Source: Candidatus Dechloromonas phosphorivorans
Lineage (GTDB): Bacteria > Pseudomonadota > Gammaproteobacteria > Burkholderiales > Rhodocyclaceae
DNA: 64,000 nt
Reading direction: 5' to 3'
Assembly: GCA_016714975.1 (NCBI GenBank)
Contig: JADKBR010000005.1
Span: forward strand, 1-64,000
Shown: positions 8,388-15,852 of the stretch, piece after piece
How the letters are laid out: each line of letters opens with the position of its first letter
Position numbering within the stretch: position 1 is the first letter of the stretch
Position numbers and translations under genes: made by a program
The notes under the pieces: generated by a model
What the model was told of the DNA's origin: nothing
Database searches by the model: none
The model's input: only the letters and a program-made list of their open reading frames with translations

Positions 8388-9207
8388 TGTCGGCTCTGCC
8401 AGGGCGTTGAGCTTGCCATTATCATTGCGGCGTCTTTACGTTTTTTGCTGCTTTGCTGCGAACGTAAATAACTTAGGCCGGCCACCTCTTCTCCGAAGAC
8501 CTGCGGTTTCGATTTGACGAGGTCGCTTAGTTTCTTGAATCCGTAAAGGCGCGGGTCGAAATCGGACTGTAGCTTGGTCAGATAGCTGCCGAATAGAGCT
8601 AGATTGGCCCAGCCGGTGTCATCGCAGGCTGACGCCGGGAACGGAGGGGGAGCTGGGCGATGCGGTGGAGGGTGGAAGCCGGGTTGGTTGTGGCCGGCTT
8701 TTTGTACGGCGTTCGGGATCGGCGCTGTGTATGGCAGGGGCGCAGGACTTCGGTGAAGATGAACTTGTGGCAGGCGTTCCTGAATGCATCGGGCGTTTTC
8801 TCTTCGCCAAAGCCGAACACGCTCAGGCCCTCTTCGCGGAAGCGCAGGGCGAGCCCGGTAAAGTCACTGTCGCTGGAAACCAGGCAGAAGCCATCGAAAC
8901 GCCGGGTGTAAAGCAGATCCATCGCATCGATGATCATCGTGCTGTCGGTCGCATTTTTGCCGGTGGTGTAGGCGAATTGCTGTACCGGCTTGATGGCGAA
9001 TTGATTGAGGACCTTTTTCCACTGGGCGCTGTTCGGGGAAGTGAAATCGCCATAGATCCTTCTCACGCTGGCCTCGCCGAAGCGGGCGATTTCAGCCAGG
9101 AGTCCCTCGATGACCGATGCCTGTGCATTGTCGGCATCGATCAGAACGGCCAGGTGAAGCGAGCGCTCCTCGAAATCGAGCTTGCCGTTGATGTTTGGTA
9201 TGGCCAT
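8342..9207 (-). pseudogene. NYN-domain / OST-HTH protein, frameshifted
   Basis: Residues 1 to about 155 form a NYN (PIN-like) nuclease domain of the LabA/DUF88 type: AVLIDADNAQ, TDSTMIIDAMDLL and LVSSDSDFTGLA carry the acidic residues. As read, the frame stops at 8599. In another frame, an OST-HTH/LOTUS-like module continues (GWANLALFGSYLTKLQ, PRLYGFKKLSDLV, then a Lys/Arg-rich tail). Adding one C in the run near 8740 joins the two. Relatives are thought to act on RNA. It is the first gene beyond the acyl-CoA dehydrogenase and ends in the region antisense to vapC. Confidence 0.72.
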
Positions 9208-9230
9208 TGCTCTCCCCCCAGATGCTTACT

Positions 9231-10367
9231 CTAACCAGCGGCCACGGCACGGCCGATGACCAGCCGCTGGATGTCGTTGGCGCCTTCGTAGATCTGGCAG
9301 ACGCGCACGTCACGGTAGATGCGCTCGACCGGGAAGTCGCTGACGTAGCCGTAGCCGCCGTGGATCTGGATGGCGTCGGAGCAGACCTTTTCGGCCATTT
9401 CGGAAGCAAACATCTTGGCCATCGACGCTTCGGTCAGGCAGGGGCGGCCGGCATCCTTCAGGGCGGCGGCCCGCCAGACCATCAGGCGGGCAGCATCGAT
9501 CTGGGTGGCCATGTCGGCAAGGCGGAAATTGACGGCCTGGTGTTCGATGATCGTGACGCCGAAGGTGGTTCGTTCCTTCGCATAGCGCACGGCCGCCTCG
9601 AAAGCGGCGCGGGCCATGCCGACCGACTGGGCGGCGATGCCGATGCGGCCGGCTTCGAGATTCGACAGCGCGATCCGGTAGCCATCCCCCTCCTTGCCGA
9701 GCAGGGCCGAGGCCGGCACGCGGCAGTTCTCGAACAGGATCTGCGCGGTGTCCGAGGCGTGCTGGCCCATCTTTTCCTCGATGCGGGCGACGATGTAGCC
9801 GGGCGTCGCCGTAGGCACCAGGAAGCAGGAGATGCCCTTCTTGCCGGCGGCCTTGTCGGTGACGGCGAAGACGATCGCGACATCGGCGTACTTGCCGGTG
9901 GTGATGAACTGCTTGACGCCGTTCAGCACGAAATGGTCGCCGTCGCGGTCGGCGCGGGTAGTGATCGACGAGGCGTCGGAGCCGGTGTGCGGCTCGGTCA
10001 GACAGAAGCAGCCGAGACTGTCGCCACGCGCCAGCGGCTTGAGCCAGGTTTCCTTTTGCTGATCGGTGCCGTACTTCATCGTGATGCCACAGGCGAGCGA
10101 ATTCTGGACGCTGACGATGGTCGACGTGGCGCCGTCGCCGGCGGCGATTTCCTCGAGGGTCAGGACCAGCGACATGTAGTCCATGCCGGCGCCGTCCCAT
10201 TCCTCGGGCACGACCATTCCGAGCGCGCCGAGCCCGCCGAGTTCCTTCAGGGCTTCGGCCGGGAAGGTGTGATTGCGATCCCACTCGCCGGCGAAGGGTG
10301 CGAGGCGCTCCTGCGCGAAGCTGCGCATCGCGTCGCGGATCATTTCCTGTTCCTGGGTCAGGATCAT
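9231..10367 (-). CDS. acyl-CoA dehydrogenase (short/branched-chain type)
   Basis: A 378-residue flavoprotein that oxidises acyl-CoA to enoyl-CoA and passes electrons to ETF. The start MILTQEQEMIRD, CLTEPHTGSDAS, KQFITTGKYAD and the C-terminal IYEGANDIQR, whose Glu is the usual catalytic base of butyryl/short-branched-chain enzymes, are all present. The ATG at 10367 has GGAG upstream and overlaps the EamA stop as ATGA. It differs from liuA in the place of the catalytic Glu, so it probably handles a different chain, for example 2-methylbutyryl- or isobutyryl-CoA. Confidence 0.9.
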   Translation of the reverse strand: MILTQEQEMIRDAMRSFAQERLAPFAGEWDRNHTFPAEALKELGGLGALGMVVPEEWDGAGMDYMSLVLTLEEIAAGDGATSTIVSVQNSLACGITMKYGTDQQKETWLKPLARGDSLGCFCLTEPHTGSDASSITTRADRDGDHFVLNGVKQFITTGKYADVAIVFAVTDKAAGKKGISCFLVPTATPGYIVARIEEKMGQHASDTAQILFENCRVPASALLGKEGDGYRIALSNLEAGRIGIAAQSVGMARAAFEAAVRYAKERTTFGVTIIEHQAVNFRLADMATQIDAARLMVWRAAALKDAGRPCLTEASMAKMFASEMAEKVCSDAIQIHGGYGYVSDFPVERIYRDVRVCQIYEGANDIQRLVIGRAVAAG

Positions 10368-11269
10368 GCTGTTTTCTCCGAAAGGTTGGCGGTCATCCAG
10401 ACGCCGGCGATGACCAGCAGGCCACCGCCAAGCACGGATAACCCGAGGCGTTCGTCGAGCAGGACGGCAGCCTGCAGGACGGCGAATACCGGGACGAGGT
10501 TGACGAACGCGGATGCCCTGGCGGCGCCGAGGCGCTTGACGCCATCGGCAAACCAGGTGAAGGCGAGGGCGGTGCCGCCGACCGCCAGGAAGACGACACT
10601 GGTCCACACCCGCCAGGACCAGGCAGCAATGTCGCTGCCGCCCTGTAGCAGCGCCGTCGCTCCGATCAGCGCGGCGCCGATCAGGCTGGCCCACAGGGTC
10701 GCTGCCAGCGGGGAAAGCGTTTTCGTCGCGCGCCGGCCGATGAAGGTATAGGCCGTCCAGCACATGACGCAGCCGAGGATCAACCACTCGCCGATGCCGA
10801 CCGCGCCGTGCAGCAGGGCGAGCGGATTGCCGTTGCCGATGACCGTCAGGCAGCCCGCCATGGCGATGGCGACGCCGGTCAGCTTGAGCGCGTTCATCCG
10901 TTCCCTGCCGAGAAGCCATGCCGCCAGCACGACGACAACCGGGGTCAGGGCGACGACCAGCGCGCCGCGCCCGGCACTGATGTGCTTGAGGCCGTAGAAG
11001 AAGCAGAGCGCGTAGAGGAAGATCCCGGTCATCGCCAGTCCGCAGACGACTCCCCATTCGCTGCCCGTCTGCGGACGCGGGATCCGTCCCTCGGTCACCA
11101 GCGCAAAGCCGGCCAGCACCAGCCCGGCGAGCAGGAAGCGGATGGCGGGAACGCCCAGCGGCGCAGTCAGTTCCTGCGCCACGACCCGGCCCGCGATCCA
11201 GGTTCCGCCCCACATGAACATGGCGCCGATCAGCTTGAGGTAGGTAGTCGACCCGACCGGCTGCGGCAC
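10364..11269 (-). CDS. EamA/DMT-family inner-membrane transporter
   Basis: A 301-residue protein with about ten hydrophobic helices arranged as two EamA repeats; the first begins KLIGAMFMWGGTWIAGRV. It belongs to the drug/metabolite transporter superfamily, whose members export amino acids and other metabolites. It is packed between the thiolase (adjacent stop and start) and acyl-CoA dehydrogenase (ATGA overlap), so it is transcribed with the catabolic genes. Substrate cannot be told from sequence; a branched-chain acid or amino acid is an inference from context only. Confidence 0.88.
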   Translation of the reverse strand: MPQPVGSTTYLKLIGAMFMWGGTWIAGRVVAQELTAPLGVPAIRFLLAGLVLAGFALVTEGRIPRPQTGSEWGVVCGLAMTGIFLYALCFFYGLKHISAGRGALVVALTPVVVVLAAWLLGRERMNALKLTGVAIAMAGCLTVIGNGNPLALLHGAVGIGEWLILGCVMCWTAYTFIGRRATKTLSPLAATLWASLIGAALIGATALLQGGSDIAAWSWRVWTSVVFLAVGGTALAFTWFADGVKRLGAARASAFVNLVPVFAVLQAAVLLDERLGLSVLGGGLLVIAGVWMTANLSEKTA

Positions 11270-12460
11270 TTACAGCATTTCCACCGCGAGCGCCGTCGCT
11301 TCGCCGCCGCCGATGCACAGGCTGGCGACGCCGCGTTTGCCGCCGGTCTTTTTCAGCGCACCGAGCAGCGTCACCAGAATGCGCGCGCCGGAAGCGCCGA
11401 TCGGATGGCCCAGCGCACAGGCGCCGCCGTGGATGTTGACCTTCTCGGCCGGCAGCTTCATGTCGTGCATGGCGGCCATCGTGACGACGGCGAAGGCCTC
11501 GTTGATTTCGTAGAGATCGACACCTTCCGCGGCCCACCCGGTTTTTGTGAACAATTTTTGCATCGCGCCGACCGGCGCGGTCGGGAACAGGGCCGGCGCG
11601 TGGGCGTGGGTCGTGTGGGCGACGATGCGGGCGATCGGCGCCAGCCCCAGCTTTTCAGCCTGCGAGGCGCGCATCAGCACCATGGCGGCGGCGCCGTCGG
11701 AGATCGACGACGAATTGGCCGGGGTCACGGTGCCATCCTTGCGGAAGGCGGGTTTCAAAGTCGGGATCTTTTCGATGTTGACCGCAAACGGCCCTTCATC
11801 CTTGTCGATCACAACATCGCCCTTGCGCCCGGAAACGGTGACCGGGGCGATCTCCCAGGCGAAGCTGCCGTCGTCGCTGGCCTGCTTGGCACGGTTGGTC
11901 GACCGGATGGCGAATTCATCCTGCGCGGCCCGGCTGAAGTTGTAGTTGCCGGCGCAGTCCTCGGCGAAGGTGCCCATCAGGCGACCGCGGTTCTCCGCGG
12001 AGTAGGCATCCTCCAGACCGTCCATGAACATGTGGTCGATGATCTGGCCGTGACCGAGACGGTAGCCGCCGCGCGCCTTGGGCAGCAGGTAGGGGGCGTT
12101 GGTCATCGATTCCATGCCGCCGACCACCGCGATACCGCAGGAACCGGCGAGAATGCCGTCGTGCCCGACCATGGTGGCTTTCATGCCGGAGCCGCAGACT
12201 TTGCTGACCATGGCGCAGCCGGTCGACAGCGGCAGGCCGGCGAGCAGGGCTGCCTGACGAACCGGCGCCTGGCCGAGACCTGCCGGCAGCACGCAGCCGA
12301 AGACCACTTCTTCGACCAGCGCGGCATCGACGCCGGCGCGCTCGACGGCCGCCCTGATGGCGACAGCGCCGAGTTGCGGCGCGCTCACAGCGCCGAAGAC
12401 GCCCTGAAACCCCCCCATCGGGGTACGGGCGGCGGAAACGATGACGATCGGGTCATTCAT
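11270..12460 (-). CDS. acetyl-CoA C-acyltransferase (thiolase)
   Basis: A 396-residue biosynthetic-type thiolase. The nucleophile is C89 in SKVCGSGMK, the NEAFAVV loop and GGACALGHPIGASGAR supply the catalytic His residues, and the second Cys is in CIGGGEA near the C-terminus. It interconverts acetoacetyl-CoA and acetyl-CoA, consistent with disposal of acetoacetate from leucine or with 3-hydroxybutyrate metabolism. It lies within the liu run, before the EamA transporter. Confidence 0.92.
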   Translation of the reverse strand: MNDPIVIVSAARTPMGGFQGVFGAVSAPQLGAVAIRAAVERAGVDAALVEEVVFGCVLPAGLGQAPVRQAALLAGLPLSTGCAMVSKVCGSGMKATMVGHDGILAGSCGIAVVGGMESMTNAPYLLPKARGGYRLGHGQIIDHMFMDGLEDAYSAENRGRLMGTFAEDCAGNYNFSRAAQDEFAIRSTNRAKQASDDGSFAWEIAPVTVSGRKGDVVIDKDEGPFAVNIEKIPTLKPAFRKDGTVTPANSSSISDGAAAMVLMRASQAEKLGLAPIARIVAHTTHAHAPALFPTAPVGAMQKLFTKTGWAAEGVDLYEINEAFAVVTMAAMHDMKLPAEKVNIHGGACALGHPIGASGARILVTLLGALKKTGGKRGVASLCIGGGEATALAVEML

Positions 12461-12490
12461 GGCGGTTCTCCTTGGTGAGAGGTAGTAAGG

Positions 12491-13642
12491 TCATGCTTCC
12501 AGCGCCTTCAGCGCGGCGTCGTAGCGTGATTGCAGATCTTCGGGACGATGCACGGTGATGCCGAAATCGTGCATCAGACCATCCTTGAGGCCGTAGATCC
12601 AGCCGTGGATAGTCAGGCGCTGGCCGCGCTGCCAGGCATCCTGGACGACCGGGTTGTGGCAGACATTGACGACCTGCTCCAGCACGTTGAGTTCGCACAG
12701 GCGGTCGTGGCGGTGGGCTTCCGGCAAACTGTTGACGGCGGCTAGATGCTTGTTGTGCACGTCATGCACATGACGTAGCCAGAGGTCGACGACGCCGACC
12801 CGATCGCGGCGCAGCGCGGCACCGACGCCGCCGCAGCCGTAGTGGCCGACGACCACGATGTGCTTCACTTTCAGCACATCGACCGCGTACTGGATTACCG
12901 ACAGACAGTTGAGATCGGTATGGACGACGACATTGGCGACGTTGCGGTGCACGAAGACCTCGCCCGGCAGCAGGCCGACGATCTCGTTGGCCGGGACGCG
13001 CGAGTCGGAGCAACCGATCCACAGCAGTTCCGGATTCTGCAAGCGGGCCAGTTTCTCGAAGTAGGTCGGATCGACTTCCTGCATCTGGCGGGCCCAGGCG
13101 CGGTTGAAATCGAAAAGGTGGGAGAGATTCTCATTGCGGATTTTCTCCTCCAGCCAGTTTTCCAGATCGAGCGCGAGGAACATCGTGCCCTCGACCGGGG
13201 TCTGGTAGTAGGCGGGCGCCTCGGTGAAACCGAGTTCGCGGTAGAGCTTCACGGCCATGCGCATGTTGGGCAGCGTGTCGAGCATCAGCTTGCGGTAGCC
13301 GATTTCCTTGGCCGCCTTGATTGCCGCCAGTGCCAGCGCGGCGCCGACGCCATGTCCGCGTTCTTCGGGCGTCACGTAAAGACGCTTCATCTCGCAGACG
13401 CCTTCGCTGCTGCTCAATGGTCGAACACCGACACAACCCGCCGGACGTCCATCGACTTCGGCAAAAAACAGCCGGCCTTCGGGTGGCGAATAGGCGCCGG
13501 GCAGGGAGGCCATTTCCTGGTCGAAGCCCTGGTAGGACAGGTCGACGCCCAGCCATCCCGCGTAATTGCGGAAGTACTGGCGGACTTGCTCCAGGGCTTC
13601 GGTGTCGGGGGTGCTGAGCGTGCGCAGGACGACTGCTGCCAT
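12491..13642 (-). CDS. fused GNAT acetyltransferase / beta-carbonic anhydrase
   Basis: A 383-residue two-domain protein. Residues 1 to about 160 are a GNAT domain (acetyl-CoA loop around PEERGHGVGAAL, end LYRELGF). Residues about 168-383 are a complete beta-carbonic anhydrase: zinc ligands C211, H267 and C270, and the C-x-D-x-R dyad at D213/R215. A linker of only about eight residues joins them with no stop or start between. Carbonic anhydrase would supply bicarbonate, the substrate of the LiuBD carboxylase and other carboxylases, which may explain its place here. The acetyltransferase target is unknown. Confidence 0.9.
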   Translation of the reverse strand: MAAVVLRTLSTPDTEALEQVRQYFRNYAGWLGVDLSYQGFDQEMASLPGAYSPPEGRLFFAEVDGRPAGCVGVRPLSSSEGVCEMKRLYVTPEERGHGVGAALALAAIKAAKEIGYRKLMLDTLPNMRMAVKLYRELGFTEAPAYYQTPVEGTMFLALDLENWLEEKIRNENLSHLFDFNRAWARQMQEVDPTYFEKLARLQNPELLWIGCSDSRVPANEIVGLLPGEVFVHRNVANVVVHTDLNCLSVIQYAVDVLKVKHIVVVGHYGCGGVGAALRRDRVGVVDLWLRHVHDVHNKHLAAVNSLPEAHRHDRLCELNVLEQVVNVCHNPVVQDAWQRGQRLTIHGWIYGLKDGLMHDFGITVHRPEDLQSRYDAALKALEA

Positions 13643-13674
13643 GCGAGTGATACTCCGTTGCTGGTGGCGCTGGT

Positions 13675-14848
13675 TCAGGCGGTTTCCGCGAAAAGTTCGC
13701 GACCGATCAGCATTCTACGGATTTCGGAGGTGCCTGCTCCGATCTCGTAAAGCTTTGGCATCGCGCCACAGGCGGCCGGTGGGATATTCGTTGGTGTAGC
13801 CGACGCCGCCCAGCACCTGGATCGCCTCGCCGGCCATCCAGGTGGCCTTCTCGGCCGAATAGAGAATGGCGCCGGCGGCATCCTTGCGCAGCGTCCGCGA
13901 ATGATCGCCCGAATCACAGGCGCGGCCGACGGCATAGACATAGGCGCGGGTCGCCTGCCAGGTCGAATAGAGATCGGCGACCTTGCCCTGCATCAACTGG
14001 AATTCGCCGATCGCCTGGCCGAACTGCTTGCGCTCGTGGAGGAACGGCACGATGACATCCATGCAGGCGGCCATGATCCCGAGCGGACCGCCGCAGAGAA
14101 CGGCGCGTTCGTAGTCGAGGCCGGACATCAGAACCCTGGCGCCGTTGCCGACGCCGCCCAGCACATTTTCCTCCGGGACTTCGCAGTCGTCGAAGAACAG
14201 CGGGAAGGTATTGGAGCCACGCATCCCCAGCTTGTCGAGGTGGGTGCCGCAGCTCAACCCGGTGCAGCCCTTTTCGACGATGAAGGCGGTCATGCCCCGC
14301 GGCCCCGCATCCGGATCGGTCTTGGCGTAGACAACCAGCGTGTCGGCATCGCCGCCGTTGGTGATCCACATCTTGGAGCCGTTCAGGACATAGCGGTCGC
14401 CTTTCCTTTCGGCTTTCAGCTTCATCGAAATGACATCGGAACCGGCGTTCGCCTCGGACATGGCGAGCGCGCCGACATGGTCGCCGGAAATCAGTTTGGG
14501 CAGGAATTTCCGGCGCTGCGCGTCGGAGCCGTTGCGGCGGATCTGGTTTACGCAAAGGTTGGAGTGGGCACCGTAGGAGAGGCCGACGGACGCCGAGGCG
14601 CGGGAGATCTCTTCCATGGCGACGATGTGCGCCAGATAGCCCATGTCAGTGCCGCCGAATTCCTCGCCGGCGGTCAAGCCGAGCAGACCCATGTCGCCGA
14701 ACTTCTTCCAGAGGTCGGCCGGGAACTCGTTGACGCGGTCGATCTCGGCGGCGCGCGGGGCAATCTCGGCGTCGGCAAACGCCTGCACCGCTTCGCGCAG
14801 CAGGTTGATGTCTTCGCCGAGGCCAAAGTCGAGACTGGGAATGTTCAT
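13675..14848 (-). CDS. liuA: isovaleryl-CoA dehydrogenase, apparent 3' frameshift
   Basis: Oxidises isovaleryl-CoA to 3-methylcrotonyl-CoA, the first committed liu step. The catalytic Glu sits in GLDYERAVL (E247), the position special to isovaleryl-CoA dehydrogenases. TNEYPTGRLWRDAK near the end is also diagnostic. Immediately after DAK the frame slips: one extra A in the run near 13757 sends the reading to a stop at 13715, while the expected LYEIGAGTSEIRRMLIGREL continues in the next frame to 13675. The ATG at 14848 has AGGGAG upstream and overlaps the thioesterase stop as ATGA. A homopolymer sequencing error is the simplest explanation. Confidence 0.9.
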
Positions 14849-15306
14849 GGTGTTTCTCCCTGAAGTTTTTCGGATTTGCCGTGCATGACCATGATCGTCT
14901 GCTGCATCAGCGCACATTGGGTTTCCTGGCCGTCCTTGACGGCAAATACCTCGCCCTGGGTGACGATCAGCGTGCGTCCAGCCCGGATCACCCTGCCGCG
15001 GGCGACCAGGTGGTCGCCATCGGCCGGCGCCATCAGATTCATCTTGTATTCGACGGTTAGCACCGAGGCCGCGGCCGGCACCATGGTCATCGCCGCGTAG
15101 CCCGCCGCCGAATCGGCGATCATGCCGACCACGCCGCCATGCACGAAACCGTGTTGCTGCTCGACGCCGGACCAGTGCGGGAGATGGATCTCGGTACGGC
15201 CGTGCTCAACCACCGGCAGAGTCGCCCGGATCAGGCTCATCGCGTGCTGCAGCGCAAAGCTGGCGCGGACGCGCTCGGCAAAATGGGGGTCGGAGATGCG
15301 GCTCAT
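14845..15306 (-). CDS. PaaI-family hotdog-fold thioesterase
   Basis: A 153-residue hotdog thioesterase: HGGVVGMIADSAAGYAA is the family helix motif with the catalytic region, followed by VEYKMNLMAPA. These enzymes hydrolyse acyl-CoA esters and often rescue CoA in catabolic pathways. It is the first gene of the liu run, and its stop overlaps the liuA start. Its ATG at 15306 lies almost at the predicted transcription start, so it may be read from a leaderless mRNA; a later start at Met23 lacks a ribosome-binding site. Confidence 0.87.
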   Translation of the reverse strand: MSRISDPHFAERVRASFALQHAMSLIRATLPVVEHGRTEIHLPHWSGVEQQHGFVHGGVVGMIADSAAGYAAMTMVPAAASVLTVEYKMNLMAPADGDHLVARGRVIRAGRTLIVTQGEVFAVKDGQETQCALMQQTIMVMHGKSEKLQGETP

Positions 15307-15312
15307 GGCGAC

Positions 15313-15340
15313 ATTGTATTCACGTTGACGTAAACGTCAA
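15313..15340 (-). promoter_or_regulatory. predicted liu operon promoter
   Basis: On the minus strand a TTGACG -35 (15335-15340) and TACAAT -10 (15313-15318) are separated by 16 bases. Transcription would begin near 15306, at or within the thioesterase start codon. The -35 box lies inside the palindrome attributed to LiuR. Confidence 0.55.
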
Positions 15341-15343
15341 CGT
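15322..15343. promoter_or_regulatory. 22-bp palindrome, candidate LiuR operator
   Basis: Two perfect 9-bp arms (acgttgacg and cgtcaacgt) flank a 4-base centre. The motif resembles the predicted binding site of the MerR-type regulator LiuR in proteobacteria and lies between liuR and the first liu structural gene, overlapping the predicted -35 element. Confidence 0.72.
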
Positions 15344-15358
15344 TCCGGTGCATGTCGA

Positions 15359-15751
15359 TCATCGGGAATCCCGGCGCAGCAACTCCTGCTCGCATTGCTG
15401 CTCGAACTGTGCGATGTCCGCCAGCATCGCTTCGATGTCCTCGCGCTGCTGCTCGAGAGCCTCGCGTCGCTTGGACATGACACGCAGGCACTCGATCAGC
15501 TGCGGGGTTTCATCCTCGGTGCCCGAGTACATGCCGATCAGGTCCTTGATCTCGGCCAGCGACAGTCCGAGCCGCTTGCCGCGCAGGGCCATCTTGAGGC
15601 GGGCGCGGTCACGGCGGGTGAACACCCGGTTGCGGCCCTCCCGTTGCGGCGCGAGGATGCCCTGGTCCTCCCAGAAGCGGATCGTGCGCGGGGTGATGCC
15701 AAACTCGCGGGCGAGGTCGGAAATGGCGAATCTGGCTGTCGTCTGGGCCAA
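15359..15751 (-). CDS. liuR: MerR-family regulator of leucine/isovalerate degradation
   Basis: A 130-residue MerR protein: FAISDLAREFGITPRTIRFWEDQG is the winged-helix DNA-binding region, followed by R.RLKMALRGKRLGLSL and a C-terminal coiled coil for dimerisation (about 85-125). Sequence and position upstream of the liu genes match LiuR, which senses a pathway acyl-CoA. The palindrome at 15322-15343, 15 bases downstream of its stop, is its likely target. Confidence 0.9.
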   Translation of the reverse strand: MAQTTARFAISDLAREFGITPRTIRFWEDQGILAPQREGRNRVFTRRDRARLKMALRGKRLGLSLAEIKDLIGMYSGTEDETPQLIECLRVMSKRREALEQQREDIEAMLADIAQFEQQCEQELLRRDSR

Positions 15752-15852
15752 TTGGGGTTCCTCGATTCAGGGACCAAGTAGATCAGAACCAGGGTGTTTT
15801 ATCAATCCGGCGGCGGGCAAGGCCGGCAGTTCCGACATCCGTGGATGGCCTC

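Noticed and set aside
10808..12478. 556-codon open frame opposite the thiolase
   Set aside because: Antisense to a gene with complete catalytic motifs; composition (Arg/His/Gln-rich) is typical of shadow frames.
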